55,045 bases of DNA, taken from assembly GCA_020630065.1 (NCBI GenBank), contig JAHDCC010000022.1:2568-57612 (forward strand). Direction: 5' to 3'. Positions 17,036-26,733 of the stretch are shown here, piece by piece; within the stretch, counting starts at the first letter, position 1; every line of letters begins with the position of its first letter. The stretch is from Acidimicrobiales bacterium. GTDB lineage: Bacteria; Actinomycetota; Acidimicrobiia; Acidimicrobiales; SZUA-35. The notes under the pieces are model-generated. The model had not been told where the DNA came from, did no database searches, and saw nothing but the letters and a program-made list of their open reading frames with translations. Position numbers and translations under genes: made by a program.

Positions 17036-17406
17036 TGAGTCGTTCAACCAGTAAGCGAACAACAAAAAAGCAAGCGCTTCATAACCGTCGTCAACGTCGG
17101 GTGCGGAAGAAGATTTCCGGCACGCCTGAACGTCCACGTCTGGCAGTATTTCGTTCTAACCGGCACATCAGTGTTCAGGTTATTGATGACACCCAAGGCA
17201 AGACTCTCGCATATGCGTCAAGTACAGAAGCTGGCGACAGCAGTACTGGGAACGTCGAGTCAGCTAAAGTTGTTGGCCAGCGGGTCGGCGAACGAGCTAA
17301 AGCTGCCGGTGTCGGACAAGTAATTTTTGATCGTGGTGGTAACCGCTACCACGGCAGGGTAGCGGCGCTAGCCGACGCAGCCCGCGAAGCCGGACTCGAG
17401 TTTTAG
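17035..17406 (+). CDS. rplR: Ribosomal protein L18
   Basis: 123 residues with the basic N-terminus and the core [20 protein letters not shown], ending with the typical [20 protein letters not shown]18 binds 5S rRNA together with L5. It ends 9 nt before rpsE. Confidence 0.97.
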   Translation: MSRSTSKRTTKKQALHNRRQRRVRKKISGTPERPRLAVFRSNRHISVQVIDDTQGKTLAYASSTEAGDSSTGNVESAKVVGQRVGERAKAAGVGQVIFDRGGNRYHGRVAALADAAREAGLEF

Positions 17407-17415
17407 GAGCAGATT

Positions 17416-17988
17416 ATGGCTAATGATCGAAACAACGATCGCGGCGATGGTCGCGAGTCACGGGTAATCACCATCAACCGTGTAGCTAAAGTAGTGAAAG
17501 GTGGACGTAGGTTCGCATTCACCGCTTTGGTGGTTCTTGGTGACGGCGCAGGCAAAGTAGGCCTGGGCTACGGTAAAGCTAAAGAGGTTCCTCTGGCGAT
17601 CCAGAAGGGCACCGAGGAAGCTCGCAAGCTCATGTTTGCAGTCCCAATGGCGGCTGGAACTATCACCCACCCCGTTATCGGTGTGCAGGGCGCAGGTCGG
17701 GTTCTACTGAAACCAGCTGCTCCCGGTACTGGTGTTATCGCCGGTGGTGCTGCTCGAGTCATCTTGGAAGAGGCCGGAATTCGTGACGTGCTTTGCAAGT
17801 CATTGGGTTCTCCAAACCAGATCAACGTCGCACGGGCCACGATTAACGCTCTTCAAGAGCTTAAGCGTCCAGACGAGGTTGCTCGTTTGCGAGGTATCCC
17901 GGTCGACGAGTTCACGCCTAAGGGTCTTCTCGACGCATACAACGAATCACAGGGCAAAGGTCCTGCGAAGCCAGTTGAGGTTTCATAA
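17416..17988 (+). CDS. rpsE: Ribosomal protein S5
   Basis: 190 residues with the double-stranded-RNA-binding N-terminal fold ([21 protein letters not shown]), the [12 protein letters not shown] motif and the C-terminal [15 protein letters not shown] segment. S5 contributes to decoding accuracy and mRNA unwinding. The stop shares one base with rpmD. Confidence 0.97.
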   Translation: MANDRNNDRGDGRESRVITINRVAKVVKGGRRFAFTALVVLGDGAGKVGLGYGKAKEVPLAIQKGTEEARKLMFAVPMAAGTITHPVIGVQGAGRVLLKPAAPGTGVIAGGAARVILEEAGIRDVLCKSLGSPNQINVARATINALQELKRPDEVARLRGIPVDEFTPKGLLDAYNESQGKGPAKPVEVS

Positions 17989-18167
17989 TGGCAGATCTTA
18001 AAGTAACGCAGATCCGTTCCTCTATCGGAACGAAACCTAAGCAGCGGGGCACTCTTCGTGCTCTTGGTTTAGGTCGCATTGGCAAATCAAACGTATTGGT
18101 TGATCGGGCAGAGGTTCGGGGCATGATTGCTCGCGTTCCTCACTTGGTCTCCGTTGAAGAGGCGTAA
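17988..18167 (+). CDS. rpmD: Ribosomal protein L30
   Basis: 59 residues, a normal length for bacterial L30. The sequence [14 protein letters not shown], then KQRGTLRALGLGRIGKS, ends with HLVSVEEA and matches the family throughout. It is tightly placed between rpsE (one-base overlap) and rplO (8-nt gap). Confidence 0.96.
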   Translation: MADLKVTQIRSSIGTKPKQRGTLRALGLGRIGKSNVLVDRAEVRGMIARVPHLVSVEEA

Positions 18168-18175
18168 GGAGCATC

Positions 18176-18661
18176 ATGAAGATTCATGATCTAAAACCAG
18201 CAGATGGTTCAACCAAACGACGTAAGCGCAAAGGTCGCGGTATTTCGGGCAAAGGCGGCAAGACTGCCGGTCGAGGTACCAAAGGTCAAAAGGCGCGTAA
18301 CACCATTCCGGTTGGTTTCGAAGGTGGCCAGTTGCCACTGCATATTCGTATGCCGAAACTGCGTGGTTTCACGAACCCGTTCCGGGTCGAATACCAAGCT
18401 ATTAACCTTGACACCATTTCTGAGTCAGGTCTTTCCGAAGTAACGCCCGAGGCGTTGTTCGAAAAAGGTCTAGTCAGCAAAGGTTCATTGATTAAGGTTC
18501 TTGGGCGTGGCGAGATCTCTGGCAAAGTTGTTGTCAAAGCTCACGGGTTTTCTGCCAGCGCTGAAGAAGCGATCGTGGCTGCCGGTGGTAGTGTCGAGAA
18601 ATTGCCATTGCCATTTAAAACGCGCCCTGCTGCTTCCGGCAATCAGCATATGAATCGTTAG
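18176..18661 (+). CDS. rplO: Ribosomal protein L15
   Basis: 161 residues with the glycine-rich N-terminus (KRRKRKGRGISGKGGKTAGRG) and the GFEGGQLPLHIRMPK motif. The C-terminal KAHGFSASAEEAI is also typical. L15 is a late-assembly 23S rRNA-binding protein. A 49-nt gap follows before secY. Confidence 0.97.
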   Translation: MKIHDLKPADGSTKRRKRKGRGISGKGGKTAGRGTKGQKARNTIPVGFEGGQLPLHIRMPKLRGFTNPFRVEYQAINLDTISESGLSEVTPEALFEKGLVSKGSLIKVLGRGEISGKVVVKAHGFSASAEEAIVAAGGSVEKLPLPFKTRPAASGNQHMNR

Positions 18662-18710
18662 AACCGCTACAACCTAGCTAGCATCCGACTTCAGGTATGA
18701 GGTAGTAACT

Positions 18711-20033
18711 GTGTCAACTCTGCTCAACGTGATACGCACTGCAGAACTTCGTAACAAGATTCTGTTTACGCTGTTCATGATCGGTATTTACCGACTCGGG
18801 GTCCAGATCCCGTCGCCAGGCGTCAGCCTCGACGGTATCCAGTCGCTTCGAGATCAGTCGACCGAAGCAAACGGTGGCGTTTTCGGTTACCTCAACCTGT
18901 TGACCGGTGGTGGACTCGGTTCGCTATCGATCTTCTCGCTCGGAATTCTGCCCTACATCACGGCATCTATTATCATTCAGATCCTGACGGTGGCGATTCC
19001 TAAACTTGAGGAATGGCAAGCCCAGGGGGCGGTCGGTCAACGTAAAATCACGCAGTGGACACGATACGTGTCGATCATGCTTGCGCTCGTTCAGAGCTCG
19101 GGCATCGTGTTTATCGTTCACCGCAACCCGGAGCAGTTCTTCGGAGTCGATATTGGACTCTTCCCCGAAGCTTCAGTCCTAAACGGTCTGCTAGCGGTTT
19201 GTTGTATCACGGTCGGTACCGCCATCGTGATGTGGATGGGTGAACTGATAACCCAAAAAGGCATCGGAAACGGCATGTCGGTGCTGATCTTCGCATCGGT
19301 CGTTGCCGCTTTGCCGTCAGTCGGCATTCAGATTTACAACCTCAAAGGTTGGCTATGGGTCGCGGTTTCGATTGTTCTGCTCGCCATTCTTTGCGCCGGA
19401 ATCGTGTTTGTTGAGAACGGTCAACGAAAGATCCCTGTCAAGTTCTCTAAGCGGGTCGTTGGCCGAAAGCAGACTGGTGGAAACTCGTCGTTCATTCCTC
19501 TCAAGGTGAACCAGGCCGGTGTAATTCCGGTTATTTTCGCTAGTTCGTTGCTTCAGCTGCCAAGTTTGATCACCAATGCGCTTCCGCAAGACGAAGGCAC
19601 GTGGACCCGTTCCGTTAGTGATTTCATCACCGACAACTTGTTTCAGCCCGACAACCTCGGATACATTCTCGTGTTTGGTCTGATGATCGTCGGTTTCTCA
19701 TACTTCTATAATGCGATTCAGTTTGACCCGGCTCGACGAGCCGATGACCTCCGCAAACAGGGTGGTTTCATACCTCCGATGCGTCCTGGTCCCGAAACTG
19801 AGAAATACCTCACCAAGATCTTGAATCGGATCACGTTTCCCGGTTCCCTTTTCCTTGCGATCGTGGCTTTGATCCCATCGGCGGCTCTCGCACGTCTTCT
19901 GGGATCAGGTAACGGTACTGCCGCTGGCTTCTCTGGAGTATCGGTTCTCATCTCTGTTGGTGTGGCGTTAGAACTGATGAAGCAAGTCAACAACCAGCTT
20001 ATGGCTCGAAACTATGAGGGATTCCTCAAGTAG
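18711..20033 (+). CDS. secY: Preprotein translocase channel subunit SecY
   Basis: 440 residues from a GTG start with GAGG about 8 nt upstream. Ten membrane helices are recognisable, and family motifs include GIYRLGVQIPSPGV near the N-terminus, GILPYITASIIIQ for the second helix and the cytoplasmic loop QKGIGNGMSVLIF. It forms the protein-conducting channel with SecE and SecG; neither partner is in the window. Last gene but one of this ribosomal block, as in most bacteria. Confidence 0.97.
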   Translation: MSTLLNVIRTAELRNKILFTLFMIGIYRLGVQIPSPGVSLDGIQSLRDQSTEANGGVFGYLNLLTGGGLGSLSIFSLGILPYITASIIIQILTVAIPKLEEWQAQGAVGQRKITQWTRYVSIMLALVQSSGIVFIVHRNPEQFFGVDIGLFPEASVLNGLLAVCCITVGTAIVMWMGELITQKGIGNGMSVLIFASVVAALPSVGIQIYNLKGWLWVAVSIVLLAILCAGIVFVENGQRKIPVKFSKRVVGRKQTGGNSSFIPLKVNQAGVIPVIFASSLLQLPSLITNALPQDEGTWTRSVSDFITDNLFQPDNLGYILVFGLMIVGFSYFYNAIQFDPARRADDLRKQGGFIPPMRPGPETEKYLTKILNRITFPGSLFLAIVALIPSAALARLLGSGNGTAAGFSGVSVLISVGVALELMKQVNNQLMARNYEGFLK

Positions 20034-20140
20034 TAGGCTCTTGTGGGGCAAGTCAACCAGGACCTTTTATTCGAATTACCTGGTACTGTTAACTACTCGT
20101 TTTCTTAGCTGTCAGGCACTGCAACGTAGGGAATCCCGAT

Positions 20141-20761
20141 ATGGGTAAAAAAATTCGTTTAGTAATGTTCGGACGGCAGGGCGCAGGCAAGGGCACACAA
20201 TGTGTGCGGATGTCTGAACACTTCGGCGTCGTCCACTTCAGTACTGGAGATGCTCTCCGAGCTGCAGTCGCAGCCGGTACCGAACTAGGTAAACAAATCG
20301 GTGAGATCATCAACAAGGGCGAGTTGGTTGACGACTCGTTGATCATCCGGTTAGTGATCGAACGCCTAAACGAGGACGACATCGTCGAGAATGGGTGTAT
20401 TCTCGACGGCTTTCCACGTACAGTCGGCCAGTCAGAGGCGTTGCTGGCGGCGTTTGCCAGCGGCGAAGTTGCGGGTAGCGCACTTGACTGTGTGATCAAC
20501 CTCGATGTTCCTCTCGAAGAGGTTACCGCCAGGATGAAAGCCCGTGGACGCGACGATGACACGACCGAAGGAATAGCTCGACGTCTGGCCGCCTATGACA
20601 ACGAAACCGTTCCCGTTCTCGACTGGTTTGACGAACAAGGTTTGCTGGTAACCGTCGACGGCCTAGGTGACGAAGCCGAGGTCACCAACAGACTGGTCGA
20701 AGCTATCGAGAGCGCGGTGTACGGTGGCGATTCGGCTGCCGCCGACAGTTCAAGCTGCTAA
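20141..20761 (+). CDS. adk: Adenylate kinase, short-LID form
   Basis: 206 residues. The P-loop is GRQGAGKGTQ (about 11-20), the AMP-site motifs FSTGDALRAA and LDGFPRTVGQ are intact, and the LID is a short loop (KARGRDDDTTE region) rather than the long zinc-binding LID. It phosphorylates AMP to ADP. It follows secY after 107 nt; map, infA and the rest of the usual downstream genes are not next, the infA block resuming only at 31.6 kb. The C-terminus ends in a Ser-rich stretch. Confidence 0.95.
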   Translation: MGKKIRLVMFGRQGAGKGTQCVRMSEHFGVVHFSTGDALRAAVAAGTELGKQIGEIINKGELVDDSLIIRLVIERLNEDDIVENGCILDGFPRTVGQSEALLAAFASGEVAGSALDCVINLDVPLEEVTARMKARGRDDDTTEGIARRLAAYDNETVPVLDWFDEQGLLVTVDGLGDEAEVTNRLVEAIESAVYGGDSAAADSSSC

Positions 20762-20784
20762 ACCACACCTGGTAGTCAGCGTCG

Positions 20785-21189
20785 ATGATTACCCCGGGTC
20801 ATCTTCTTATGATCACGCGTACCCACGTCGAAGACGATATTTCTTCTCTAGCGGTCTATTCGGACTGTGAACGTTACAGGTATTCGCTAACCCGAACCTG
20901 GGACGAGTCCGCCCAACGGGTTGTCTACATCATGTTGAACCCTTCGAAGGCGACCGAACAGCACAACGACCCTACTAATAGAACGCTGCGAGCGAAGATC
21001 TCGAGCGTTAGGATTCGGAGCGTTCTGTGCGGTCAATATTTTCGGATGGCGAGAGACCGATCCGTTCAAGATGCGCAAAGCCTCGGATCCTGTCGGCGCT
21101 GACAACGACCGTGAGATCGAAACAAGCGTCGAATGGGCCGATATTCGCTACTCTCAGCAGCCGCGACGTTGGGTTGAGGCCGAAATATG
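20785..21189 (+). pseudogene. Frameshifted DUF1643-family protein
   Basis: The first frame encodes RYSLTRTWD and VVYIMLNPSKATEQHNDPTNRT, characteristic of DUF1643, and then loses similarity near 20990-21005. In the next frame the expected continuation appears: GFGAFCAVNIFGWRETDP and then KMRKASDPVGADND, running to a stop at 21187-21189. The C-terminal part of the family after this point is not recognisable. A one-base change breaks the gene, and the tail seems eroded. DUF1643 function is unknown. Confidence 0.75.
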
Positions 21190-21349
21190 ATCGACTAGGT
21201 TTCGCGATTTAGGGCGATTCTTGTTCAGAATCGCTAATACAGATCTGGTGCAAAAGGCCCAGTTCAGAAGCCATGGAAGCCCCGTTTGAGGCCTAAAACG
21301 TAACCACTGTGAACTAAAGTTTCGGCTCGAAGTGACGACTGAGCCTGAC

Positions 21350-22648
21350 ATGCGTTCTATTTACGTAATACAACCGTCAAAACTACTACGAACAGTTGCC
21401 ATCGCCGTTTCGACGCTGGTTGTTTCGGTTGGATTGGTGTTCACCGCCGGTCCAGCTCACGCAGCCGAAAGGCGAATAACGTTGCCTGTCGCAGCCGATC
21501 ACCTGTCGAAGGTCCACTGGACCGACACTTGGGGGGCTCCCCGGAGCGGAGGTAGAAGCCACATCGGGGTTGACATCATGGGTCCAAAGATGACTCCGTT
21601 GGTTGCCGTCCGCGACGCCACCATCACGTGGGGTCGGTTTAACAATGGACGAGGAAGCATTGTCCGTATGCGAGACGATGAAGGCTGGGAATACCAGTAC
21701 ATCCATATCAACAACGACACTCCAGGCACCGATAATGGTCGAGCTAGCTGCGAACAAGCGTTCAGCAGTCGGCTCTGCGGGACACTCCAAGGCGGTTCGT
21801 TCCCGAAAGGGGTCCGAGTTACCGAAGGTGAAGTAATAGGATACTTAGGCGACTCCGGCAATGCTGAGTCAACGCCGCCCCATCTCCACTTTGAGGTTTA
21901 CCAGCCAACAGGCTCGGGTGTGACACCGATCAACCCGACCGCGATGGTTGACGCCGCTCGCCGGGCGATCGTCTCGGGTACAACGACGCCACCACCGGCA
22001 ACACCTGTGCCGACACCAACAAAACCGGTCGGCCATTGGTCTAATGCTTCGGTGGCCGCCACCGATACGTTTGCTGTCATTCATGGTCGCAAGCCGAACT
22101 CGGCGGAACTGGCCCGGTTTATTACCGAAGCAGAAAGCACTGGTGTTTGGACCGCTATCGCCAACACCTACGGTGATCAGCTCCCGAGTGCGGAAGTGGC
22201 TCGAACCTATGCCGCATTGTTCGGACGTCAACCCGATATTGCTGGCTACCAACATTGGGTCAAGGCTCGAGGGAATGGGATGACTAACCGCCAGTTGGTC
22301 GCCCGGTTTGTATCTTCAAGAGAGTTCGCGATCCGATACCGAGCCGCAACGACTGAAGATTATGTGAATGCTCTATACCGAAACGCGTTGGGTCGAGAAC
22401 CTGATGCCGCAGGTAAGGCAGCATGGATTTCAAGAATTGACAGCGGTCGGCTGACCAGAAGCGATGTCGCATACGAGTTTGTTCGATCTCGCGAAAGCAC
22501 CATTACTCATCGCGCCGCAACTGAGCTGACCACAATGTCTGTGATCAGGTTTGGTCGTATCCCACCGTCGGCCGATGTGGCTGTTTGGGCTGCGACACGA
22601 ACTAGACGAGATCTTCGTTATTCGACGACTGCCTGGTACGGAAACTAG
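21350..22648 (+). CDS. Secreted M23-family peptidase with C-terminal DUF4214-like repeats
   Basis: 432 residues from the ATG at 21350; a GTG at 21332 extends the N-terminus by six acidic residues and suits a signal peptide less well. A signal sequence (VAIAVSTLVVSVGLVF then AHA-A) is followed by a LytM/M23 domain containing HIGVDI and HLHFEVY, the zinc ligands of the family. A Pro/Thr linker (about 205-222) leads to three DUF4214-like helical units, the clearest being YVNALYRNALGREPDAAGK. M23 enzymes cleave peptidoglycan cross-bridges. A strong terminator follows. Confidence 0.85.
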   Translation: MRSIYVIQPSKLLRTVAIAVSTLVVSVGLVFTAGPAHAAERRITLPVAADHLSKVHWTDTWGAPRSGGRSHIGVDIMGPKMTPLVAVRDATITWGRFNNGRGSIVRMRDDEGWEYQYIHINNDTPGTDNGRASCEQAFSSRLCGTLQGGSFPKGVRVTEGEVIGYLGDSGNAESTPPHLHFEVYQPTGSGVTPINPTAMVDAARRAIVSGTTTPPPATPVPTPTKPVGHWSNASVAATDTFAVIHGRKPNSAELARFITEAESTGVWTAIANTYGDQLPSAEVARTYAALFGRQPDIAGYQHWVKARGNGMTNRQLVARFVSSREFAIRYRAATTEDYVNALYRNALGREPDAAGKAAWISRIDSGRLTRSDVAYEFVRSRESTITHRAATELTTMSVIRFGRIPPSADVAVWAATRTRRDLRYSTTAWYGN

Positions 22649-22653
22649 AAAAC

Positions 22654-22691
22654 GTAAACAGAATATTTATCTGTGTAAACAGAACATTTAT
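22654..22691. repeat. Imperfect 17-nt direct repeat before the terminator
   Basis: GTAAACAGAATATTTAT (22654-22670) and GTAAACAGAACATTTAT (22675-22691) differ at one base and are spaced by 21 nt. They lie just after the M23 peptidase stop codon; no function can be assigned. Confidence 0.8.
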
Positions 22692-22730
22692 GCCCTAGGC
22701 GGAATTGGTCCGCCTAGGGCTGTGTTTTGT
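22692..22730 (+). terminator. Rho-independent terminator after the M23 peptidase gene
   Basis: GCCCTAGGCGGA (22692-22703) and TCCGCCTAGGGC (22709-22720) form a perfect 12-bp stem with a 5-nt loop, followed by a T-rich TGTGTTTTGT. The next gene starts only 6 nt further on, so its own promoter would have to lie in or before this stem, or it depends on readthrough. Confidence 0.85.
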
Positions 22731-22735
22731 CGGCC

Positions 22736-23254
22736 ATGATCAAACGTATCGTTCTGCTTCTCGCTGCTCTGCTCGTTGTCCTCGGTATCGCAGGCTTTCT
22801 TGAACTGCGCGCACTTGACAATAGGACTGACCCGTATGTCGCTGCGGTGGTCGAACGGTTTGATGATGGCCAAATAATGAACACTGAACAAGCCGAGTGT
22901 GTCGGACAAGACGTTCGAGGCAGCATCGACTGGGATGGTGTCTCAGAGCGTGGCTTTTCGGGTGACACCATTTTCGGTGACGGAGAATTCTCGGATCGAT
23001 TTACCCCGTCGGACACCACAGCACTTATCGACGCAATCGATGAATGTCGGGGAGCCGACGAAGTTGTGTTAGCCATCTTCGTGATTCAGCTGGGTATGGA
23101 TCGAGAACAGTTCGCTTGTTTCGCCGACCATATGAACGAAGCCGCCTCTGTCGACCTGCTGCGCCTGATTATTGCCGACGGCGACACCGAAGGCGAGTTC
23201 GTAGACAGCGAAGGAGCAGTGCTGCTGAATTTGTGTGGCCGTGGCGTTCTTTAA
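22736..23254 (+). CDS. Membrane-anchored or exported protein of unknown function
   Basis: 172 residues from the ATG at 22736 (a TTG three codons upstream lies inside the terminator tail). One N-terminal hydrophobic segment (about 4-24) is followed by an acidic extracellular domain with four spaced Cys residues (AECVG, DECRG, FACFAD, NLCGR), which could form two disulfides. No family is recognised. Confidence 0.65.
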   Translation: MIKRIVLLLAALLVVLGIAGFLELRALDNRTDPYVAAVVERFDDGQIMNTEQAECVGQDVRGSIDWDGVSERGFSGDTIFGDGEFSDRFTPSDTTALIDAIDECRGADEVVLAIFVIQLGMDREQFACFADHMNEAASVDLLRLIIADGDTEGEFVDSEGAVLLNLCGRGVL

Positions 23255-23269
23255 TACCCGCTCGGTGTG

Positions 23270-24937
23270 CTAGATCGCCTCACACCATTCGACGGCGTCT
23301 GCCCGGGACTGGGCTACACCGTAGTTCCAGCCGAGTAGCCCGTATTCGGTGACCTGAGTTTTCTTGTCAGAGCAGTACTGCGAAATAGGGCTTAGGTGAG
23401 GGGCTGTGGTGTCGGTGTCGAAACGGTCCTGGTTGGTGACTATGGCCGGTGTAGCGTCACTTGAGAGTCGAAGTAAATACTCCTGGTCTAATTGCACCAC
23501 GCTGGTGTCCCGGCTCAGGTTGGTTGACGCCACGAAGTGATCCGGATTCGATAGGCCAAATAGAATCAGCATGCCACATGCGAATGCTTGCACCGCAGGC
23601 ATCAACTTCGACGGGTTGTATGGCAGTTGTGGCAGCAGCGAGGTTCGAAGTAGCACGCGTTTGCTGAGGATGAGGAGCGTGCCGAGTAGCCACATCAGAA
23701 ACCATGCGACGGCGAGGCGTGTACTGGTCAGACCGTAGGAGCTGATGTAGAGGTTTAGTTTGGATAACGCCACTGCGGTAAGTGCTGCGGTTTCGATGGT
23801 CAGCAGGACGACCCCAACTTTGGCCCAGTTGTGTCGTTGCCCGATTGCCCGTCGAAAGAATCTGCCCGAAACGGCGATTACCGATACAACGATGGCGGCG
23901 ACTGCTACGAGTTGGAAGAAACCTTCTCGCGCGTATTCAGCTCGGGTAAGGCCTTCTGTCCGGCTGATTATTTGGTCTCCGTCGGAAATAACTAGCAGTT
24001 GAACAATGCACCAGACCGCCAAGACTGAGACTAGTCCAACGAACACTAAGAGTAGCTCGATCGGGAATGACTGTTTATTATCTGAAGTATCTGTGGTTGG
24101 TGTTTCGCTGCTGCTGGTTGAACGCGTCGCAGTTAAGAGAAGCGCCGCCGAGATCGGGAAAAACATGACTATCAGGTAGATGTGGGGGAAGGGTGAGTCG
24201 ACGTTTTCGAACGTTGGAAATAGCGACGCGAAGATTTGGTCGCCACTAGCCAACAAGACAACGACGGGTGTTGTTATGAGAGCGGCTAGAGCTAGACCTC
24301 GGACGAGTGGTAGCCAGCTGGACCGTGGAGTCGGCGAACCGTCTGGTTGACTGATGGTGAACGCAATCCAACTAGGTAGTCGGAACAGGTCTCCGACGTA
24401 GGTCGAAATCGAAGTGATTTGTTGTGTTGCGGTTCGAAATGAGAGATCGGCCGACGCCGAAAGTAGCAGGGCGAAAACTAAAAGCCATGTCGGGCTTGCT
24501 ACCACTAGAGCCGACCGGAGAACGAGATTGAAACCGGCAACTACCGCAACTGCAGCGGCGGTGATAGCCGTTGGTGTAAGCGTTCCCGCCCGGTGTTTGG
24601 CAACGAGAATGCCGGACGCTGTTAACACGATGGCTAGGAACCCGCTGATAGAAGCCCAGCTGCTGTGGGTGGCGATATCGAGGCTTACGGCTGCGAGTAA
24701 CGGAAGGGTCACGAGCAGAGGCGACATGGGGATAGCGAACGTTTTCCGAGGTTTTGGTGGCGGCTGGTAGCTGCTCCAGTTCGCTGATCCTTGTCGCCCG
24801 GTAGCCGGTCGCCCGATGGTTGGTTGCCCCCATTGCGGATCTGAGCTTGGTGGTGGCGAGTTGGTGGGCGCTGGGGGTCCAAACACGGGACCTGAACTGG
24901 TTTTGGGCGTCGTTGAACTAGGGTCTTGATCACTCAT
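23270..24937 (-). CDS. DUF4173-like multi-pass membrane protein
   Basis: 555 residues: a Pro/Ser-rich cytoplasmic N-terminus (about 1-65), then about twelve hydrophobic helices, and a roughly 90-residue soluble C-terminus. The segments EYAREGFFQLVAVAAI and YGLTSTRLAVAWFL resemble the DUF4173 family of actinobacterial membrane proteins, whose function is unknown. It begins 19 nt after the histidine kinase gene on the same strand and is therefore probably co-transcribed with the two-component system. Confidence 0.7.
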   Translation of the reverse strand: MSDQDPSSTTPKTSSGPVFGPPAPTNSPPPSSDPQWGQPTIGRPATGRQGSANWSSYQPPPKPRKTFAIPMSPLLVTLPLLAAVSLDIATHSSWASISGFLAIVLTASGILVAKHRAGTLTPTAITAAAVAVVAGFNLVLRSALVVASPTWLLVFALLLSASADLSFRTATQQITSISTYVGDLFRLPSWIAFTISQPDGSPTPRSSWLPLVRGLALAALITTPVVVLLASGDQIFASLFPTFENVDSPFPHIYLIVMFFPISAALLLTATRSTSSSETPTTDTSDNKQSFPIELLLVFVGLVSVLAVWCIVQLLVISDGDQIISRTEGLTRAEYAREGFFQLVAVAAIVVSVIAVSGRFFRRAIGQRHNWAKVGVVLLTIETAALTAVALSKLNLYISSYGLTSTRLAVAWFLMWLLGTLLILSKRVLLRTSLLPQLPYNPSKLMPAVQAFACGMLILFGLSNPDHFVASTNLSRDTSVVQLDQEYLLRLSSDATPAIVTNQDRFDTDTTAPHLSPISQYCSDKKTQVTEYGLLGWNYGVAQSRADAVEWCEAI

Positions 24938-24956
24938 TAGATTCCTTGGGTGCTAG

Positions 24957-26003
24957 TTATGCCAGAGAGGCGACAAGCTCGGTGGGTTTGGTTTCGAGAC
25001 GTCGACGAGGAATGTCGACCACAAAACATGCGCCGCTGGGATGGTTGGCGGAGACTTCGATCTTTCCGTGATGTTGGTCGATGATCTGTTTGCTGATTGC
25101 CAAACCGAGCCCGGCCCCGCCGCCCGATAGCCGGGAAACTCCGTCAGCTTGCCAGAACCGCTCGAAGATACGTTCCCGTTCTTGGGTTGGGATTCCTGGG
25201 CCTCGGTCTCGTACAGCTACTCTGACTCGGCCGCTGTCTTGGGTGGCTACTATCGTCACTTCTTCGCCGCTGGTGGAGAAACGGCAGGCGTTGCCGATGA
25301 TGTTCATGAAGACTTGCCGGAGTCGATGGGGTTGGGCGTCTACGAGTAGGCGTATTGGGGTTCGTACCGTTATTTGTACCGTTGGGTCGGTGAGCATGAC
25401 CTCAGCCGCTACTTGGTGTAGAAGGTCGCCGATGTCGACGGGTTGTGGTTGGCTGGTCAGTTCGGTGTCGGCGTCGAGGCGGGAAAGGTCGAGTAGCTGG
25501 TTGACCAGTACCGATAGGTTTTCGGCTTGGAGGAGCATATGTTCTAGGGTCGAACGTTCGGGTTGGTCGACACCGTCGACCAGGTTTTCTAGGGTTGATC
25601 GGAGGGCTGCGACCGGGGTGCGTAGCTCGTGTGAAGCGTTGGCTACGAACTCTTTTTGGAGTCGGTCGGTTTCGGCTAGTTCGTCGACCATCCGATCGAA
25701 GGCGGTGGCGAGTTGGCCGACTTCGTCTCGTCGGGTTATGTTGATTCGTTCGGTGTGGTCTCCGTTGGCCATGTTGGTTGCGAGTACAGCCATTCGGCGT
25801 AGCGGTGGGGTGAGTCCTCGTGCCAGGAACTGGGCCATCATGAGTGCTAGCGCTCCGGCTACGACTGGTCGTACCCAGATAGGCCAGCCGAGTGTCAACC
25901 CAAGTTGGCTCATGAATGCGGTGACACCGACGGAGGCGACGATGACAATCGAGATCTTGGTTTTGATTGACCTGATCGGGTCGAGTGGACGTAGCCGGTT
26001 CAT
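24957..26003 (-). CDS. Sensor histidine kinase
   Basis: 348 residues. Two N-terminal membrane helices (about 18-34 and 41-58) with almost no extracellular loop are followed by a HAMP domain (about 65-115), a HisKA domain with ASHELRTP containing the phosphorylated His, and an HATPase domain with NIIGNACRF (N box), DRGPGIP (G1) and GGGAGLGLAIS (G2). The tiny sensor loop suggests it detects membrane state, or a partner such as the DUF4173-like protein encoded next. Its start overlaps the response regulator stop by 4 nt. Confidence 0.93.
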   Translation of the reverse strand: MNRLRPLDPIRSIKTKISIVIVASVGVTAFMSQLGLTLGWPIWVRPVVAGALALMMAQFLARGLTPPLRRMAVLATNMANGDHTERINITRRDEVGQLATAFDRMVDELAETDRLQKEFVANASHELRTPVAALRSTLENLVDGVDQPERSTLEHMLLQAENLSVLVNQLLDLSRLDADTELTSQPQPVDIGDLLHQVAAEVMLTDPTVQITVRTPIRLLVDAQPHRLRQVFMNIIGNACRFSTSGEEVTIVATQDSGRVRVAVRDRGPGIPTQERERIFERFWQADGVSRLSGGGAGLGLAISKQIIDQHHGKIEVSANHPSGACFVVDIPRRRLETKPTELVASLA

Positions 26004-26689
26004 GGTTGGCTGCCTTCTTCTGTGTTTGAGGCTGGCGCTAACGCGTAGCCGACGCCGTGGACGGTTCGAATCGGGTTTGTCGAAAACTTTGATCGAAGTG
26101 ATCTGATGTGGGAGTCGACGGTTCGGGTTCCTGATCCGTCTCGATAGCCCCAGACCGTTGCGAGCAGCTGTTCTCTGCTTCGGACTCCGCCTGATGATTC
26201 GCAGAGGGCGCGGAGTAGGTCGAATTCGGTTGGGGTGAGGTGAACGTCGTCGCCGTTTTCGAGTACCCGTCGGGTGGTTGGTTCTATAGTGATGTCGCCG
26301 TGGGTGAAGGGTTCTCCGTCGGTGGCTGTTTCGGCTCTTCGTAGGACGGCTTTGGTTCGGGCCATCAACTCTCGGCTGGAGAATGGTTTGGTGATGTAGT
26401 CGTCGGCGCCTACGCCTAGGCCAACTAGCATGTCGGGTTCGTCATCTCGTGCCGTGAGCATGATGACTGGGATTCGGCGGTGGGTGTGGATTCGGCGGCA
26501 TACTTCGATGCCGTCGAACCCGGGAAGGTTTAGGTCGAGGACTACGAGGTCCGGGGCGAGTTTGTTGGCGGCCTCTACTGCGCTTGGCCCGTCGAAGCAT
26601 GATTCGACGTTGAAACCTTCGCTTCGGAATCGGTTGCTTACTGCCCGGTTTATTGTGGGGTCGTCTTCCACTACCAGAATCAACTGCAT
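26000..26689 (-). CDS. OmpR-family response regulator
   Basis: 229 residues. Receiver domain with the phospho-acceptor Asp in LVVLDLNLPGFDG (about residue 53), the acidic pair near the N-terminus (VVEDD) and the conserved Lys in DDYITKPFS. A winged-helix DNA-binding domain follows, ending in the typical RTVHGVGYAL. Cognate to the histidine kinase encoded directly downstream (4-nt overlap). An 11-nt-period direct repeat lies upstream. Confidence 0.94.
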   Translation of the reverse strand: MQLILVVEDDPTINRAVSNRFRSEGFNVESCFDGPSAVEAANKLAPDLVVLDLNLPGFDGIEVCRRIHTHRRIPVIMLTARDDEPDMLVGLGVGADDYITKPFSSRELMARTKAVLRRAETATDGEPFTHGDITIEPTTRRVLENGDDVHLTPTEFDLLRALCESSGGVRSREQLLATVWGYRDGSGTRTVDSHIRSLRSKFSTNPIRTVHGVGYALAPASNTEEGSQP

Positions 26690-26733
26690 AACTCTACGTT
26701 AGAGCATGGTTGTTGAGGTGTTAGTCACCCGGT

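Noticed and set aside
20141-20761. adk P-loop reading GRQGAGKGTQ as a possible defect
   Set aside because: The change is outside the GxGKGT core, and the remaining AMP- and ATP-site motifs are intact.
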